Notes: a model not told the origin generated them from the sequence alone. DNA of 64,000 bases from Xanthobacter autotrophicus (GCF_005871085.1 NZ_VAUP01000038.1:1-64000); one strand, 5' to 3'; positions 17,250-25,899 are shown, counted from the first letter of the stretch. Numbers and translations: made by a program.

Positions 17250-18719
17250 CTATCCGGCCTCATCCTCGGCCCATTCGGCGTGTTCCACGGCCCGGGGCCT
17301 TTTGTCCCGCTCGCCCCCGCCCCGCGAATCTCGCATGGCTGGTCGGCGGGGGGCGCAGGCCGCGATGGCCGCCACCAGCTCCGCCAGCGAGCCCACCGGC
17401 TGCAGCGAGACCTGCGCATCCACCCCGTCGAGGCCGCCGGAGGGCAGCACGGCGCGGGCAAAGCCGAGCTTCGCCGCTTCCTTCAGCCGCGCCGCCGCCT
17501 GCGCCACCTGCCGTACGGCGCCGGTGAGGCTGGCCTCGCCGAAATAGACCGCGTCCGCTGGCAAGGGCGCGCCGGTGAGGGAGGAGACGAGGGCTGCGGC
17601 AACGGCAAGGTCCGCCGCCGGCTCGCCGATCCTCAGGCCGCCGGCGACGTTGAGATAGACGTCATGCCCGCCGAGCCGCACGCCGCAGCGCGCGTCCAGC
17701 ACCGCCAGCACCATGGAGAGGCGGTTGGGGTCCCAGCCCACCACGGCGCGGCGCGGGGTGCCGAGCGAAGAGGGCGCCACCAGCGCCTGGATCTCCACCA
17801 GCACCGGCCGTGTGCCCTCCATGCCGGCGAACACGGCGGTGCCCGGCGCGCCGGCGTCGCGGTTGGAGAGGAACAGCTCGGAGGGGTTCGCCACCTCGGA
17901 GAGGCCGCGCCCGGTCATCTCGAACACGCCGATCTCGTCGGTGGGGCCGAAGCGGTTCTTCTGGGCGCGCAGGATGCGGAACTGGTGGCCGCCGTCGCCC
18001 TCGAAGGAGAAGACCGCGTCCACCATGTGCTCCACCACCCGGGGGCCGGCGATCTGGCCATCCTTGGTGACATGGCCGACGAGGATCACGCAGGCCCCGG
18101 TCTGCTTGGCGTAGCGCACCAGCAATTGGGCCGAGGTGCGCACCTGTGTCACCGTGCCGGGGGCCGACTCCACGCTGTCCGACCACATGGTCTGGATGGA
18201 ATCGATCACGACCATGTGAACAGGTGGGCCGCCGGACAGGGTGGCGATGATGTTCTCGGCATTGGTCTCGGCGGCAAGGCTCACCGGCGCCTGTTCCAGC
18301 CCGAGGCGCTGGGCGCGCATGCGCACTTGATCCACCGCCTCCTCGCCGGAGACGTAGACGACCCTTTGCCCACTCGCCGCCAGCGCTGCCGAGGCCTGCA
18401 CCAGCAACGTGGACTTGCCGATACCCGGATCACCGCCGATGAGCAGCACCGAGCCCGGCACGAAGCCGCCGCCGGCCACCCGGTCCAGCTCACCAATGCC
18501 GCAGACCATGCGAGGAGCGGGTTTGGCCGTGCCCTGCAGGCTCTCCAGCACCACCGGGCGGCCCTTGCGGCCGGAGCGCTGGGCGGCGGGCACGCTGGCG
18601 ACGACGGCCACTTCCTCCGCGAGGGTGTTCCAGGCGCCGCACGCCTCGCACTTGCCCTGCCAGCGGGTATAGGCCGCGCCGCAGGACTGGCAGATGAAGG
18701 ACGAGTCGCGCTTGGCCAT
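17250..18719 (-). CDS. radA: DNA repair protein RadA
   Basis: RecA-like ATPase and helicase that promotes branch migration in recombination. Length is 489 residues. It has the N-terminal four-Cys zinc finger (ICQSCGAAYTRWQGKCEACG), Walker A GGDPGIGKST, and the RadA-specific KNRFG motif in RAQKNRFGPTDEIGVFEM. The C-terminal Lon-like domain contains VGWDPNRLSMVLAVLDAR and FGEASLTGAVRQV. The ATG start is unambiguous from the zinc finger. It lies 101 bp downstream of alr, a gap that holds a palindromic repeat copy (18737-18777). Confidence 0.97.
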   Translation of the reverse strand: MAKRDSSFICQSCGAAYTRWQGKCEACGAWNTLAEEVAVVASVPAAQRSGRKGRPVVLESLQGTAKPAPRMVCGIGELDRVAGGGFVPGSVLLIGGDPGIGKSTLLVQASAALAASGQRVVYVSGEEAVDQVRMRAQRLGLEQAPVSLAAETNAENIIATLSGGPPVHMVVIDSIQTMWSDSVESAPGTVTQVRTSAQLLVRYAKQTGACVILVGHVTKDGQIAGPRVVEHMVDAVFSFEGDGGHQFRILRAQKNRFGPTDEIGVFEMTGRGLSEVANPSELFLSNRDAGAPGTAVFAGMEGTRPVLVEIQALVAPSSLGTPRRAVVGWDPNRLSMVLAVLDARCGVRLGGHDVYLNVAGGLRIGEPAADLAVAAALVSSLTGAPLPADAVYFGEASLTGAVRQVAQAAARLKEAAKLGFARAVLPSGGLDGVDAQVSLQPVGSLAELVAAIAACAPRRPAMRDSRGGGERDKRPRAVEHAEWAEDEAG

Positions 18720-18736
18720 GATCCTGTTCCGCTAGA

Positions 18737-18777
18737 GCACGCACCGATCAGATTGCGGAGCGAATCTCCCTGCGCTC
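18737..18777. repeat. Copy 1 of a dispersed GCAYGYRCCGAYC repeat family
   Basis: Begins GCACGCACCGATCAGAT and ends near CTGCGCTC, between alr and radA. It matches the better-preserved palindromic copies at 40772-40815 and 60552-60594 in its first half and in the central GCGAATCT/GCAATCT block. It is the most diverged of the three. Confidence 0.55.
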
Positions 18778-18820
18778 ATCCATTAGAGCACAAAATAGGA
18801 ACATGTGGTCCAGGGGCGCC

Positions 18821-19987
18821 TCATCCACCCACGTATTGCCGGGCGTAGCGGGCGCCCAGCGAGGTGAGCACCTCGTAGCCGATGGTGCCGGAGCGGGCGG
18901 CGAGGTCGTCCACGCTGATGCCGTCGCCGAGGAAGACGGCGGTGTCGCCCCGCTGCACCACGCCGTCCGGCAGATCCGTGATGTCGAGGGTGGCGAGGTC
19001 CATGGAGACGCGGCCCACCAGATGGCAGCGCTGGCCGTGGAGGATCGCCTCCACCCCCTTGGTGGCATCGGTGGAGCCACCGGCGCGGAACAGGCCGTCC
19101 GCATAGCCGATGGAGACGGTGGCGAGCCGGCTCGGCCGCTTCAGCCGCTGGGCGGCGCCATAGCCGACCGTCTCGCCGGCCGGGGCGGTGGAGACCTGCA
19201 CCACCTTCACCTCCAGCCGCACCACGGGTCGCAATGGCGGTACCCCGTTAATCGCAATGCCGCCGTAGAGGAAGATGCCCGGCCGCACCAGCTCGAAGCG
19301 GAAGTCGCGTCCGAGCAGGGTGCCGGCCGAATTGGCCAGCGATCCCGGAATGCCGGGGAAGCGTCGCACCACGTCGGCGAACACCATGCGCTGGCGGGCG
19401 GTGAGCACGTGCCCCGGCGTGTCGGCGCAGGCAAGGTGGCTCATGATCAGGCTGGGGGTGAAGCCCAGGAGGCGGAAGGTGCCGGAAAGCTGCACCGCCT
19501 CCTCAAGCGACAGGCCGAGCCGGTGCATGCCCGTATCCACATGGATGGCGGCGGGCAGCTTGGTGCCGTTGTCGCGGCAATAGTCGCTCCAGTCGGAGAT
19601 TTCCGGGGCCGATCCCAATACCGGGCGCAGGTTCGCGGCCGCATAGTCGGCGGCGCAATCCGGCAACAGGCCGTTCAGCACATAGATGATGGCCTCGGGC
19701 AGCAGGGCGCGCAGGGCCACCGCTTCCTTGAAATGGGCGACGAAGAAATTGCGCGCGCCGGCCCGCCACAGCACCGGGGCCACCCGGTCGATGCCGAGCC
19801 CGTAGGCGTTGGCCTTGACCACGGCGGCGCATTCGGCTGGGGCGGCGAGCGCGGCGATGGTGCGCCAGTTGTCGGCGATGGCGCCCAGATCCACGGTGAG
19901 GATGGCGCCGGCTTCCCGCGCCTCGCGGTCGGCGGTCTCGTGCGCTGCGGCGATGGCCGCGGCCTCCTCCTCGGAGGGCGCGCTCAG
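18821..19987 (-). CDS. alr: Alanine racemase
   Basis: PLP enzyme that makes D-alanine for peptidoglycan. It has the PLP lysine in VVKANAYGLG, the catalytic tyrosine in ETVGYGAAQR, the fold landmarks IHVDTGMHRLGL and MSHLACAD, and the C-terminal HLVGRVSMDLATLD. The start is uncertain. The frame has no ATG, GTG or TTG between the end of dnaB and the first core strand. A CTG (19987-19985) overlaps the dnaB TGA, preceded by GGAG at about 7 nt, and gives a plausible 388-residue protein. The next ATG (20149) would need 166 bp of overlap with dnaB and adds a low-complexity leader. Translational coupling to dnaB is likely. Confidence 0.9.
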   Translation of the reverse strand: MSAPSEEEAAAIAAAHETADREAREAGAILTVDLGAIADNWRTIAALAAPAECAAVVKANAYGLGIDRVAPVLWRAGARNFFVAHFKEAVALRALLPEAIIYVLNGLLPDCAADYAAANLRPVLGSAPEISDWSDYCRDNGTKLPAAIHVDTGMHRLGLSLEEAVQLSGTFRLLGFTPSLIMSHLACADTPGHVLTARQRMVFADVVRRFPGIPGSLANSAGTLLGRDFRFELVRPGIFLYGGIAINGVPPLRPVVRLEVKVVQVSTAPAGETVGYGAAQRLKRPSRLATVSIGYADGLFRAGGSTDATKGVEAILHGQRCHLVGRVSMDLATLDITDLPDGVVQRGDTAVFLGDGISVDDLAARSGTIGYEVLTSLGARYARQYVGG

Positions 19988-21465
19988 TGGCGCTCCGGCA
20001 GGTGGTCCTCCCGCGCCAGGTTGGAGAAGCGGGTGAACTGGGGCTCGAAATGCACCTTCACCGTCCCCGTGGGGCCGTGGCGCTGCTTTCCGATGATGAC
20101 CTCGGCCGTGTTCTCGGCCGCCTTCATCTCGATCTCCCACTTGAACCACTCCTCTGTGCCGGCCTTCGGCTCCTTGCTTTTAAGGTAATATTCCTCCCGG
20201 AACACAAACATGACCACGTCGGCGTCCTGCTCGATGGAGCCGGATTCGCGCAGGTCCGACAATTGCGGCCTCTTGTCGTCTCGCGATTCCACCTGACGGG
20301 ACAGCTGCGACAGGGCCATGATGGGCACTTGCAGCTCTTTCGCCAAGGCCTTCAGGCCGGTGGTGATCTCCGTGATCTCCTGGACGCGGTTCTGGGACGA
20401 ACTTTTGGAGGAGCCCGACAAGAGCTGGAGATAGTCCACCACCATGAAGTCGAGCCCGCGCTGGCGCTTCAGCCGCCGCGCCCGGGCCACCAATTGGGCG
20501 ATGGAAAGGCCGCCGGTGTCGTCGATATAGAGCGGGATGGTCTGCATGGTCTGGGCGGCGGCGGCGAGCTTGGAGAATTCGCTCTCCGAGATGTCACCGC
20601 GGCGGATCTTGTAGGAGGCGATCTCGGCCTGCTCGGCGAGGATACGGGTGGCGAGCTGCTCGGCCGACATTTCCAGTGAGAAGAAGCCGACGATGCCCCC
20701 CGACACGGTCTCGATGCCGCCGTCGGGCCGCGTCTCGCCGCGATAGGCCGCGGCGATGTTGAAGGCGATGTTGGTGGCAAGCGCGGTCTTGCCCATGGCC
20801 GGGCGGCCGGCGAGGATCACGAGGTCGGAGGGCTGGAGGCCGCCCATCTGGTGGTCGAGGTCGTCCAGCGCCGTGGCGATGCCGGAGAGGTGGCCGTCGC
20901 GCTGGAAGGCCTTGGAGGCCATGTCCACTGCCTCGCGCAGCGCCTCGCCGAAGCGCTGGAAGCCGCCGTCGTAGCGGCCGGTCTCGGCGATCTCGTAAAG
21001 CCGTTTCTCCGCCTGCTCGATCTGGTCCTGCGGGGTGGCGTCCACCGGGGCATCGAACGCCTCGTTGACGATCTCCTCGCCGATGCGGATCAGGTCGCGC
21101 CGCACCGACAGGTCGTAGATGGTACGCCCGTAGTCTTCGGAATTGATGATGGTGGTCGCCTCCGCCGCGAGGCGGGCGAGATATTGCGGCCCGGTGAGGC
21201 CGGCCACATCGAGGTCGGAGGGCAGGAAGGTCTTCAGCGTCACCGGCGTGGCGAGCTTGCCGGCGCGGATCAGCGCGCTCGCCAGTTCGAACACCCGGGC
21301 GTGGATGGGCTCGTAGAAATGGCGCGGCTCGAGGAAGTCGGAGACCCGGTAGAACGCCTCGTTGTTGACGAGGATGGCGCCCAGCAGCGCCTGCTCCGCC
21401 TCCAGATTGTGCGGGGCCTGACGATAGGAGGGTTCGAGATCGCCCGCGTTGGGGAGGTCGAGCAT
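19984..21465 (-). CDS. dnaB: Replicative DNA helicase DnaB
   Basis: Hexameric 5'-3' helicase at the replication fork. Length is 493 residues. The N-terminal helical domain (PHNLEAEQALLGAILVNNEAF) is followed by the linker and the RecA-like motor with Walker A AGRPAMGKTAL, GFFSLEMSAEQLA, the Walker B region MVVDYLQLLSG and the C-terminal LRESGSIEQDADVVMFVFRE. The ATG at 21465 is the first possible start. It heads the minus-strand run dnaB-alr-radA-cvpA-purF; alr overlaps its stop. A GTTC-N7-GTTC sequence (alphaproteobacterial LexA-box pattern) lies 63 bp upstream. Confidence 0.97.
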   Translation of the reverse strand: MLDLPNAGDLEPSYRQAPHNLEAEQALLGAILVNNEAFYRVSDFLEPRHFYEPIHARVFELASALIRAGKLATPVTLKTFLPSDLDVAGLTGPQYLARLAAEATTIINSEDYGRTIYDLSVRRDLIRIGEEIVNEAFDAPVDATPQDQIEQAEKRLYEIAETGRYDGGFQRFGEALREAVDMASKAFQRDGHLSGIATALDDLDHQMGGLQPSDLVILAGRPAMGKTALATNIAFNIAAAYRGETRPDGGIETVSGGIVGFFSLEMSAEQLATRILAEQAEIASYKIRRGDISESEFSKLAAAAQTMQTIPLYIDDTGGLSIAQLVARARRLKRQRGLDFMVVDYLQLLSGSSKSSSQNRVQEITEITTGLKALAKELQVPIMALSQLSRQVESRDDKRPQLSDLRESGSIEQDADVVMFVFREEYYLKSKEPKAGTEEWFKWEIEMKAAENTAEVIIGKQRHGPTGTVKVHFEPQFTRFSNLAREDHLPERH

Positions 21466-21527
21466 GGCGCCAAGGTTCCGCTGGATGGGTCACTTTCTTA
21501 TCAAGTCCGGGGTCGTGCGCACAGTAA

Positions 21528-21542
21528 GTTCTCAGTTTGTTC
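21528..21542. promoter_or_regulatory. Candidate LexA box upstream of dnaB
   Basis: GTTC-TCAGTTT-GTTC matches the alphaproteobacterial SOS consensus GTTC-N7-GTTC exactly and lies 63 bp before the dnaB ATG. An exact match could occur about once by chance in a window of this size, so the support is its position before a replication gene. Confidence 0.4.
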
Positions 21543-21738
21543 CGAAATCAAGGTGGTGTCGTTTTCCACAGGCGGATGGATCTGGGGATAGCGGGCACAA
21601 GCCGTCGGCTGCTCCGCGCGGGAGCGCTGCGCCGGCTTCCCTTCCGGTCCCGGTCGGTTCCTGCGACTTCTGGCTTTGCTCGCTCCCGCAAGGTGGGATA
21701 GAGCCGGTGCCGGCGGCACGAATGCGAAGGGAATCGTC

Positions 21739-22161
21739 ATGCGCGGAAATCTCGGCGGCGTGTTTGGCCGCGCCCTGCTGGCGATGGCGATCGCCGGCCT
21801 GTCCTTTTCCGCCCTTGCCCAGAGTGGGGATCCGCTGGCGCCGCCGCCGGACCTCGGCGCCTCCAACCTGCCGGTGCCCATGGACGGCACCGCCATCTAC
21901 GGCCAGAACACCCCGCCACCCGAGGGCATGATGGCCATTCCGGTGCCGCCCTCCACCTGCGGCGGAGTCTCCCAGGTGGTGCGCACCCAGGGCGTCATCC
22001 TCATTCCCACCGGCAACGGCAATGCCCAGCGCTATGTGCGCGACGAGCGCTATTGCGCCGAGGACCAGATCACCAAGCCGGCGTGGATCGCCACCTCGGA
22101 CAATCCGCGCTGCTTCGTCGGCTACACCTGCGGCGAGAGCAACGACGACGGCGCGAACTGA
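21739..22161 (+). CDS. Small exported protein of unknown function
   Basis: A 140-residue protein with a clear signal peptide (MRGNLGGVFGRALLAMAIAG, cleavage likely after ALAQ). The mature part is Pro-rich at first (DPLAPPPDLGASNLPVPMDG) and then carries four Cys (STCGGV, RYCAED, NPRCFVG, YTCGES), suggesting two disulfides in the periplasm. No family recognised. AAGGGAA precedes the ATG by about 6 nt; an in-frame ATG 63 bp earlier would bury the signal. Divergent from dnaB, convergent with the lipid-kinase gene. Confidence 0.7.
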   Translation: MRGNLGGVFGRALLAMAIAGLSFSALAQSGDPLAPPPDLGASNLPVPMDGTAIYGQNTPPPEGMMAIPVPPSTCGGVSQVVRTQGVILIPTGNGNAQRYVRDERYCAEDQITKPAWIATSDNPRCFVGYTCGESNDDGAN

Positions 22162-22179
22162 GGCGTTTCCGGTCGCCGC

Positions 22180-23103
22180 TCAGGTCACAGCCTGGGCGTC
22201 GTGCTCGCGCCACTGGATGGCGGTGGGCGGCACCAGCAGCTTCAGCGCGCCGGGGGCGATGGCGTAGCGCAGGGGCACGCGCTCCCGCTCCACTTCGCCG
22301 TCCGTCGCCACCCACGCGCGCTCGCGCCGGGCATGGATGGTGACCCGCCGGGCCTGGAAGGCATGGATGCCCGGCTTGTCGCGCCAGGCATTCACCAGCA
22401 CTTCCGCGCCGGTCTTCAGCCGCGCCAGGGTGCCGCGATCCTCCGCCACCAGCACTTCCAGCAGTCCGCCGTCGAGCCGCGAGCGATGCCACCCGGGGGC
22501 GTCGAAGGCGTTCACCGTCACCAGCGCCGCATAGGCCTCGATGGGCTCGCGCACGCCGGCCACTTCCACCTCGATGGACATACGGCCGGAGCGTGCCACC
22601 GCCTTGCCCAGCGCCATGAACCAGCCCAGCACCCGGCCGCGCTGGGCGCGCAGCTGCTCGCGGGCCAGCGCCATCTGGCTGAAGAAGCCCACCCCCGACA
22701 CCCCGTGGAAGGCCCGCCCGTTCAACAGGCCCACGTCCACCTGCATGGGCCGCGCCGCGAGCAGGGCATCGAGGGCGCCCGGCAGGTCGCGCGGCAGGCC
22801 GATGTCGTAGGCCAGCATGTTCATGGTGCCCAGCGGCAGCACGCCGAGGGTGACCTCGGTGTTGGCGAACACCGAGGCGGCATAGGAGACCGTGCCGTCG
22901 CCGGCGCCCACCACCACCGTATCGTAGCCGTCGCGCGCGGCGGACGAGATGGCACGGGCCATGGCCTCGCCGTGCGCCACCACCACGTCCACGTCCGTGC
23001 CCGGCCGTGTCAGGGCCTCGTCCACGATGGCGCGGACCTTGTCGGGGCCCATGTCGTGGACGGTTCCGGCTTTGGCATTGAGTACGACCCGCATCCGCCG
23101 CAT
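22180..23103 (-). CDS. Diacylglycerol/lipid kinase-family protein
   Basis: A 307-residue protein of the DAGK catalytic fold, shared by bacterial lipid kinases such as YegS and DgkB. It has VVLNAKAG at the N-terminus, the nucleotide loop GAGDGTVSYAASVF (GGDGT variant with Ala in the second position) and LPLGTMNMLAYDIGLP. The C-terminal half has the expected second-domain pattern (VDVGLLNGRAFHGVSGVGF). The Gly-to-Ala change in GGDGT is mild. The lipid substrate cannot be told. Confidence 0.87.
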   Translation of the reverse strand: MRRMRVVLNAKAGTVHDMGPDKVRAIVDEALTRPGTDVDVVVAHGEAMARAISSAARDGYDTVVVGAGDGTVSYAASVFANTEVTLGVLPLGTMNMLAYDIGLPRDLPGALDALLAARPMQVDVGLLNGRAFHGVSGVGFFSQMALAREQLRAQRGRVLGWFMALGKAVARSGRMSIEVEVAGVREPIEAYAALVTVNAFDAPGWHRSRLDGGLLEVLVAEDRGTLARLKTGAEVLVNAWRDKPGIHAFQARRVTIHARRERAWVATDGEVERERVPLRYAIAPGALKLLVPPTAIQWREHDAQAVT

Positions 23104-23205
23104 CGTGGCATCCTCCAGACCGGCACAAGCGCCGGCGCGGCCATATGGTTCCGGCTTCCGGGGCCACGCTGGCCGGGCTGGTGATTCTTCTCAAGGGTCC
23201 AAGAT

Positions 23206-23643
23206 ATGGTCAGTGCGCCCTCGCCTTCCAATGCCTCGCCCGTCCCGCCGACACCGCCGAAGCGGACGTCGTCGTCCATCCTGCGGCTGCGGGCCGGGCT
23301 GCTGCTTTTGATCGCATCGGTGGTGCTGTGCGGCGCCGGCGGGCATTTCGTGGCGCGGCAGTTCAGCCTGGGGATCGGCTGGGCAATCCTGCTGGCGGTG
23401 GTGATCTGGGTGGGCGTCGGCATGCTGCTGGCGCGGCTCGACACCCGCCTCTATTTCGGCGGCGCCGTGGCGGTGACCGCGCTGGTGGCCTATTTCGTCT
23501 ACGATTTCTCAGCCTCGGCGCTGGGCTGGGCGAACAGCGTCTCGCTGGTGCTGGCGCTTCTCGCCACCTTGTTCCTCGCCTTCACCTTCTACGATTTCCG
23601 GCGGCTGAAGCACGAGCTGCGCCTGTGGGCCTACCGGAAATAG
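23206..23643 (+). CDS. Four-helix membrane protein, unknown function
   Basis: A 145-residue protein. A Ser/Pro-rich cytoplasmic leader is followed by four hydrophobic segments (LRAGLLLLIASVVLCGAG, GIGWAILLAVVIWVGVGMLL, YFGGAVAVTALVAYFVY, VSLVLALLATLFLAFTFY) and a short basic tail (FRRLKHELRLWAYRK). No family recognised. AAGGG lies 8 nt before the ATG. It lies divergently from the lipid-kinase gene with a 102-bp intergenic region. Confidence 0.65.
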   Translation: MVSAPSPSNASPVPPTPPKRTSSSILRLRAGLLLLIASVVLCGAGGHFVARQFSLGIGWAILLAVVIWVGVGMLLARLDTRLYFGGAVAVTALVAYFVYDFSASALGWANSVSLVLALLATLFLAFTFYDFRRLKHELRLWAYRK

Positions 23644-23822
23644 GGCGCGGCGGCGCCGCCCCCGCCCGGCGGACGCAGCGCCCGCCTGCCTTGACATTCT
23701 GCTGAGGGCCACGTCCAAGGTATGGTGCGGTAGAATGCCAAGTTGTCGCGAGCGAAGCGGGGGTGGCGCGGCGACCATGGTGCAAGGGGAGGCGCCCCGC
23801 CGGTGGCGCCCATAGGCTAAGA

Positions 23823-25067
23823 ATGTCCGAGGGACGCCTTTATCTCCTGGCCGGCCCGGCCGTCTCGCTCATCGTCGCCTGCGTCTTTTTCCTCGTCTGG
23901 CTCCACCACCGCGAACGGCGCTACGTGCCCTTCTTCGCGGTGGCGTTTGGGGCCTATGCCATCGCGGCGCTTTCGCAATTGCTCCAGATCCCGCCGGGCG
24001 TCGGGATCAACACCATGGTTTCGGCCCTGATCTACACGTTCGGCATCTTCTGCCTGGTGGAGGGGGTGATGGCCCGGTTCGGCAAGGCGGGGGCCGCCCC
24101 GGTGCTTGTCGTCGTGTCCGTGCTGATCCTCGGGCTTCTGTCTTACTTCATGTTCGTCGAGCGCAACCTCGTCGCCCGCATCTATGTCCAGAATTTCGGC
24201 TACGGCCTCATGTTCCTGTTTGCCGCTGTGCAGATCTTCGCAGCCAGCCGACGGCGGACGGTGGACCGGATCCTGTTCTGGGTCTTCCTTCTGTTCGGTC
24301 TCCATTTCTTCGTGCGCACCGTGGTGACCATGTCCCTTTCGCCCGAGTTGTTCGCGCTCGACCGGATGCGGGTGAACGGCGCCGCCCCCGATGCCATCGG
24401 CCGCCTGTTCACGGGCTCGCCGTTCTGGCAGGTGCTCAATTTCTCGCTGCTGGTCAGTGGCCTCCTGGTGGCGCTGGCCCTGCTCGGCGCCATCGCCGTC
24501 GACGCCATGGATGACCTGAAGCGGCAGGGCGGCATCGATCCTCTGACCGGCCTCGCCAACCGGCGCGGCTTCGATGAGCGGGCGCGGGAGCTGCTGGCCG
24601 ATGCGGCGCGCCATCCCCTGAGCCTCGTGTATTGCGACATCGACCGCTTCAAGACCATCAACGATACGTTCGGCCATGCCACCGGCGATCTGGTGCTCGC
24701 CACCGTGGGCGGCCTCATCGCCCGCCTCGCCGCGCCGGGGGACGTGGCGGCGCGGCGTGGCGGCGAGGAGTTCGTCATGCTGCTCCCCGGCACCGACCTC
24801 CAGGACGCCTGCGGCTTCGCCGAGCGCATGCGCTTGGACCTGCGGGCCACCGCCTTTTCCATGCTACCGGCCGGGTTCGTCGTCACCGCCAGCTTCGGCG
24901 TGGCCAAGCGGCGGCGCGGCGAGGACCTTGCGGACCTCCTCCACCGGGCCGACGAACTGGTCTACGCGGCAAAGCGCGCCGGCCGCGACCGCATCCTGGC
25001 CGACGCTCCCGGGGCCGCCGCGGACGCCGGGGCCCTGGCGTCGCCGGTCGGCCACGGCATGGCTTGA
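23823..25067 (+). CDS. Membrane diguanylate cyclase
   Basis: Makes cyclic di-GMP. A 414-residue protein with six or so membrane helices (about residues 5-230) and a C-terminal GGDEF domain starting at DPLTGLANRRGFDERA. The active-site motif is GGEEF in ARRGGEEFVMLLPGTD, with DIDRFKTINDTFGHATGD upstream, so catalysis should be intact. The RxxD product-inhibition site five residues before GGEEF reads APGD here, so feedback inhibition by that site is probably absent. The ATG at 23823 starts directly before the first helix. Its stop codon lies inside an FNR/FixK box serving the next gene. Confidence 0.93.
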   Translation: MSEGRLYLLAGPAVSLIVACVFFLVWLHHRERRYVPFFAVAFGAYAIAALSQLLQIPPGVGINTMVSALIYTFGIFCLVEGVMARFGKAGAAPVLVVVSVLILGLLSYFMFVERNLVARIYVQNFGYGLMFLFAAVQIFAASRRRTVDRILFWVFLLFGLHFFVRTVVTMSLSPELFALDRMRVNGAAPDAIGRLFTGSPFWQVLNFSLLVSGLLVALALLGAIAVDAMDDLKRQGGIDPLTGLANRRGFDERARELLADAARHPLSLVYCDIDRFKTINDTFGHATGDLVLATVGGLIARLAAPGDVAARRGGEEFVMLLPGTDLQDACGFAERMRLDLRATAFSMLPAGFVVTASFGVAKRRRGEDLADLLHRADELVYAAKRAGRDRILADAPGAAADAGALASPVGHGMA

Positions 25068-25077
25068 TCCAGATCAA
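25064..25077. promoter_or_regulatory. Perfect FNR/FixK anaerobox
   Basis: TTGATCCAGATCAA matches the FNR/FixK consensus TTGAT-N4-ATCAA at all ten specified positions and is a full palindrome except for the centre. It overlaps the stop codon of the upstream cyclase gene and lies 120 bp before the start of a 36-codon membrane-protein gene. If the site sits at -41.5, transcription would start near 25112, giving a leader of about 85 nt. Confidence 0.8.
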
Positions 25078-25197
25078 AGTCGCGCGCGAGGCGGCTGCCT
25101 AGCCTTCCTGAAAACATCAGGCTGGGGCCGGAGGGGGACCAACCCCAACGGCAAACCGGACCTGCGTTGCGGGTGGACCGCATTCAGGGAGGCCGAC

Positions 25198-25308
25198 ATG
25201 GCTGCGCAGACTGCTCTCGTGGTGACCGGTATCGTCGTGGCCTTTGTGGGCTTCGCGCTGGTGCTCGCCTTCGCCGATTATTACACCCACTCCGGCCACC
25301 GCTCCTGA
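25198..25308 (+). CDS. 36-residue single-pass membrane protein under an anaerobox
   Basis: Encodes MAAQTALVVTGIVVAFVGFA followed by LVLAFADYYTHSGHRS: one hydrophobic helix filling most of the protein and a short polar tail with two His and two Tyr. AGGGAGG sits 5 nt before the ATG, a strong ribosome site. The upstream perfect FNR/FixK site predicts expression under low oxygen. Size and topology fit small accessory subunits of membrane complexes such as terminal oxidases or transporters, but I do not recognise the family. An open frame extends further upstream, but its composition is not protein-like. Confidence 0.7.
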   Translation: MAAQTALVVTGIVVAFVGFALVLAFADYYTHSGHRS

Positions 25309-25398
25309 CGCCGGGCTGAGGCGCTCCCCGTTCAGGCCGCTTCAACCGGACGCCATGCCGCTTTAGGCTAAGCTGCGGTGACGCTGCGGGAGGACGCC

Positions 25399-25899
25399 AT
25401 GGGGTTCGCGGATCAGCCACGCCGGGGATATGCGGCTGTCGATGCAGGGCGGTGCGCCGTTGCCGCGGTGCTGCTGCTTGCCTGGGCGATGCCGGCCGGT
25501 GCCAGTGGCAGCCTCGATTGCAGCATCGACGACAAGGCCATCGCCTTCGATGCTCAGGCGGTGTTTTCCCACGGGCTCGCCGCCTCCATCAGCAATTTCC
25601 GCGCGGAGCTGAACGCCAGGGGCAAGGATGCGCCGCCCGCCTTCGCCAAGGTGGAGATGGATGGCACGGCCCTCGCCCATCACTGGTTCCATGGCAGTGA
25701 GCTGAGGCTGCATCTCTATCATGAGCGGGCCGAGACGCCGTTCGGGTCGCTGGAACTGGTCCTGCGGACCCGCAGCCGGGACAAGGACGAAACCGCCTTC
25801 GCCGGTCACTATGAGCTGAAGCTCTTCCTCGCGGGCGTGGACGGCGGCAAGGCTTTCGAGCGGACCTACAGGGGGCGGGCCACATGCTCCGCCGGATAG
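25399..25899 (+). CDS. Exported protein of unknown function
   Basis: A 166-residue protein with an N-terminal signal (AVAAVLLLAWAMPAGASG, cleavage after GASG or nearby). The mature part has two Cys (LDCSIDD, ATCSAG), one near each end, likely a disulfide, and alternating polar/hydrophobic strands (AFAKVEMDGTALAHHW, SELRLHLYHE, YELKLFLAGVDGG), consistent with a beta-rich periplasmic domain. No family recognised. GGGAGGA lies 4 nt before the ATG at 25399. The last 16 bp overlap the next gene, so the two are probably co-translated. Confidence 0.65.
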   Translation: MGFADQPRRGYAAVDAGRCAVAAVLLLAWAMPAGASGSLDCSIDDKAIAFDAQAVFSHGLAASISNFRAELNARGKDAPPAFAKVEMDGTALAHHWFHGSELRLHLYHERAETPFGSLELVLRTRSRDKDETAFAGHYELKLFLAGVDGGKAFERTYRGRATCSAG

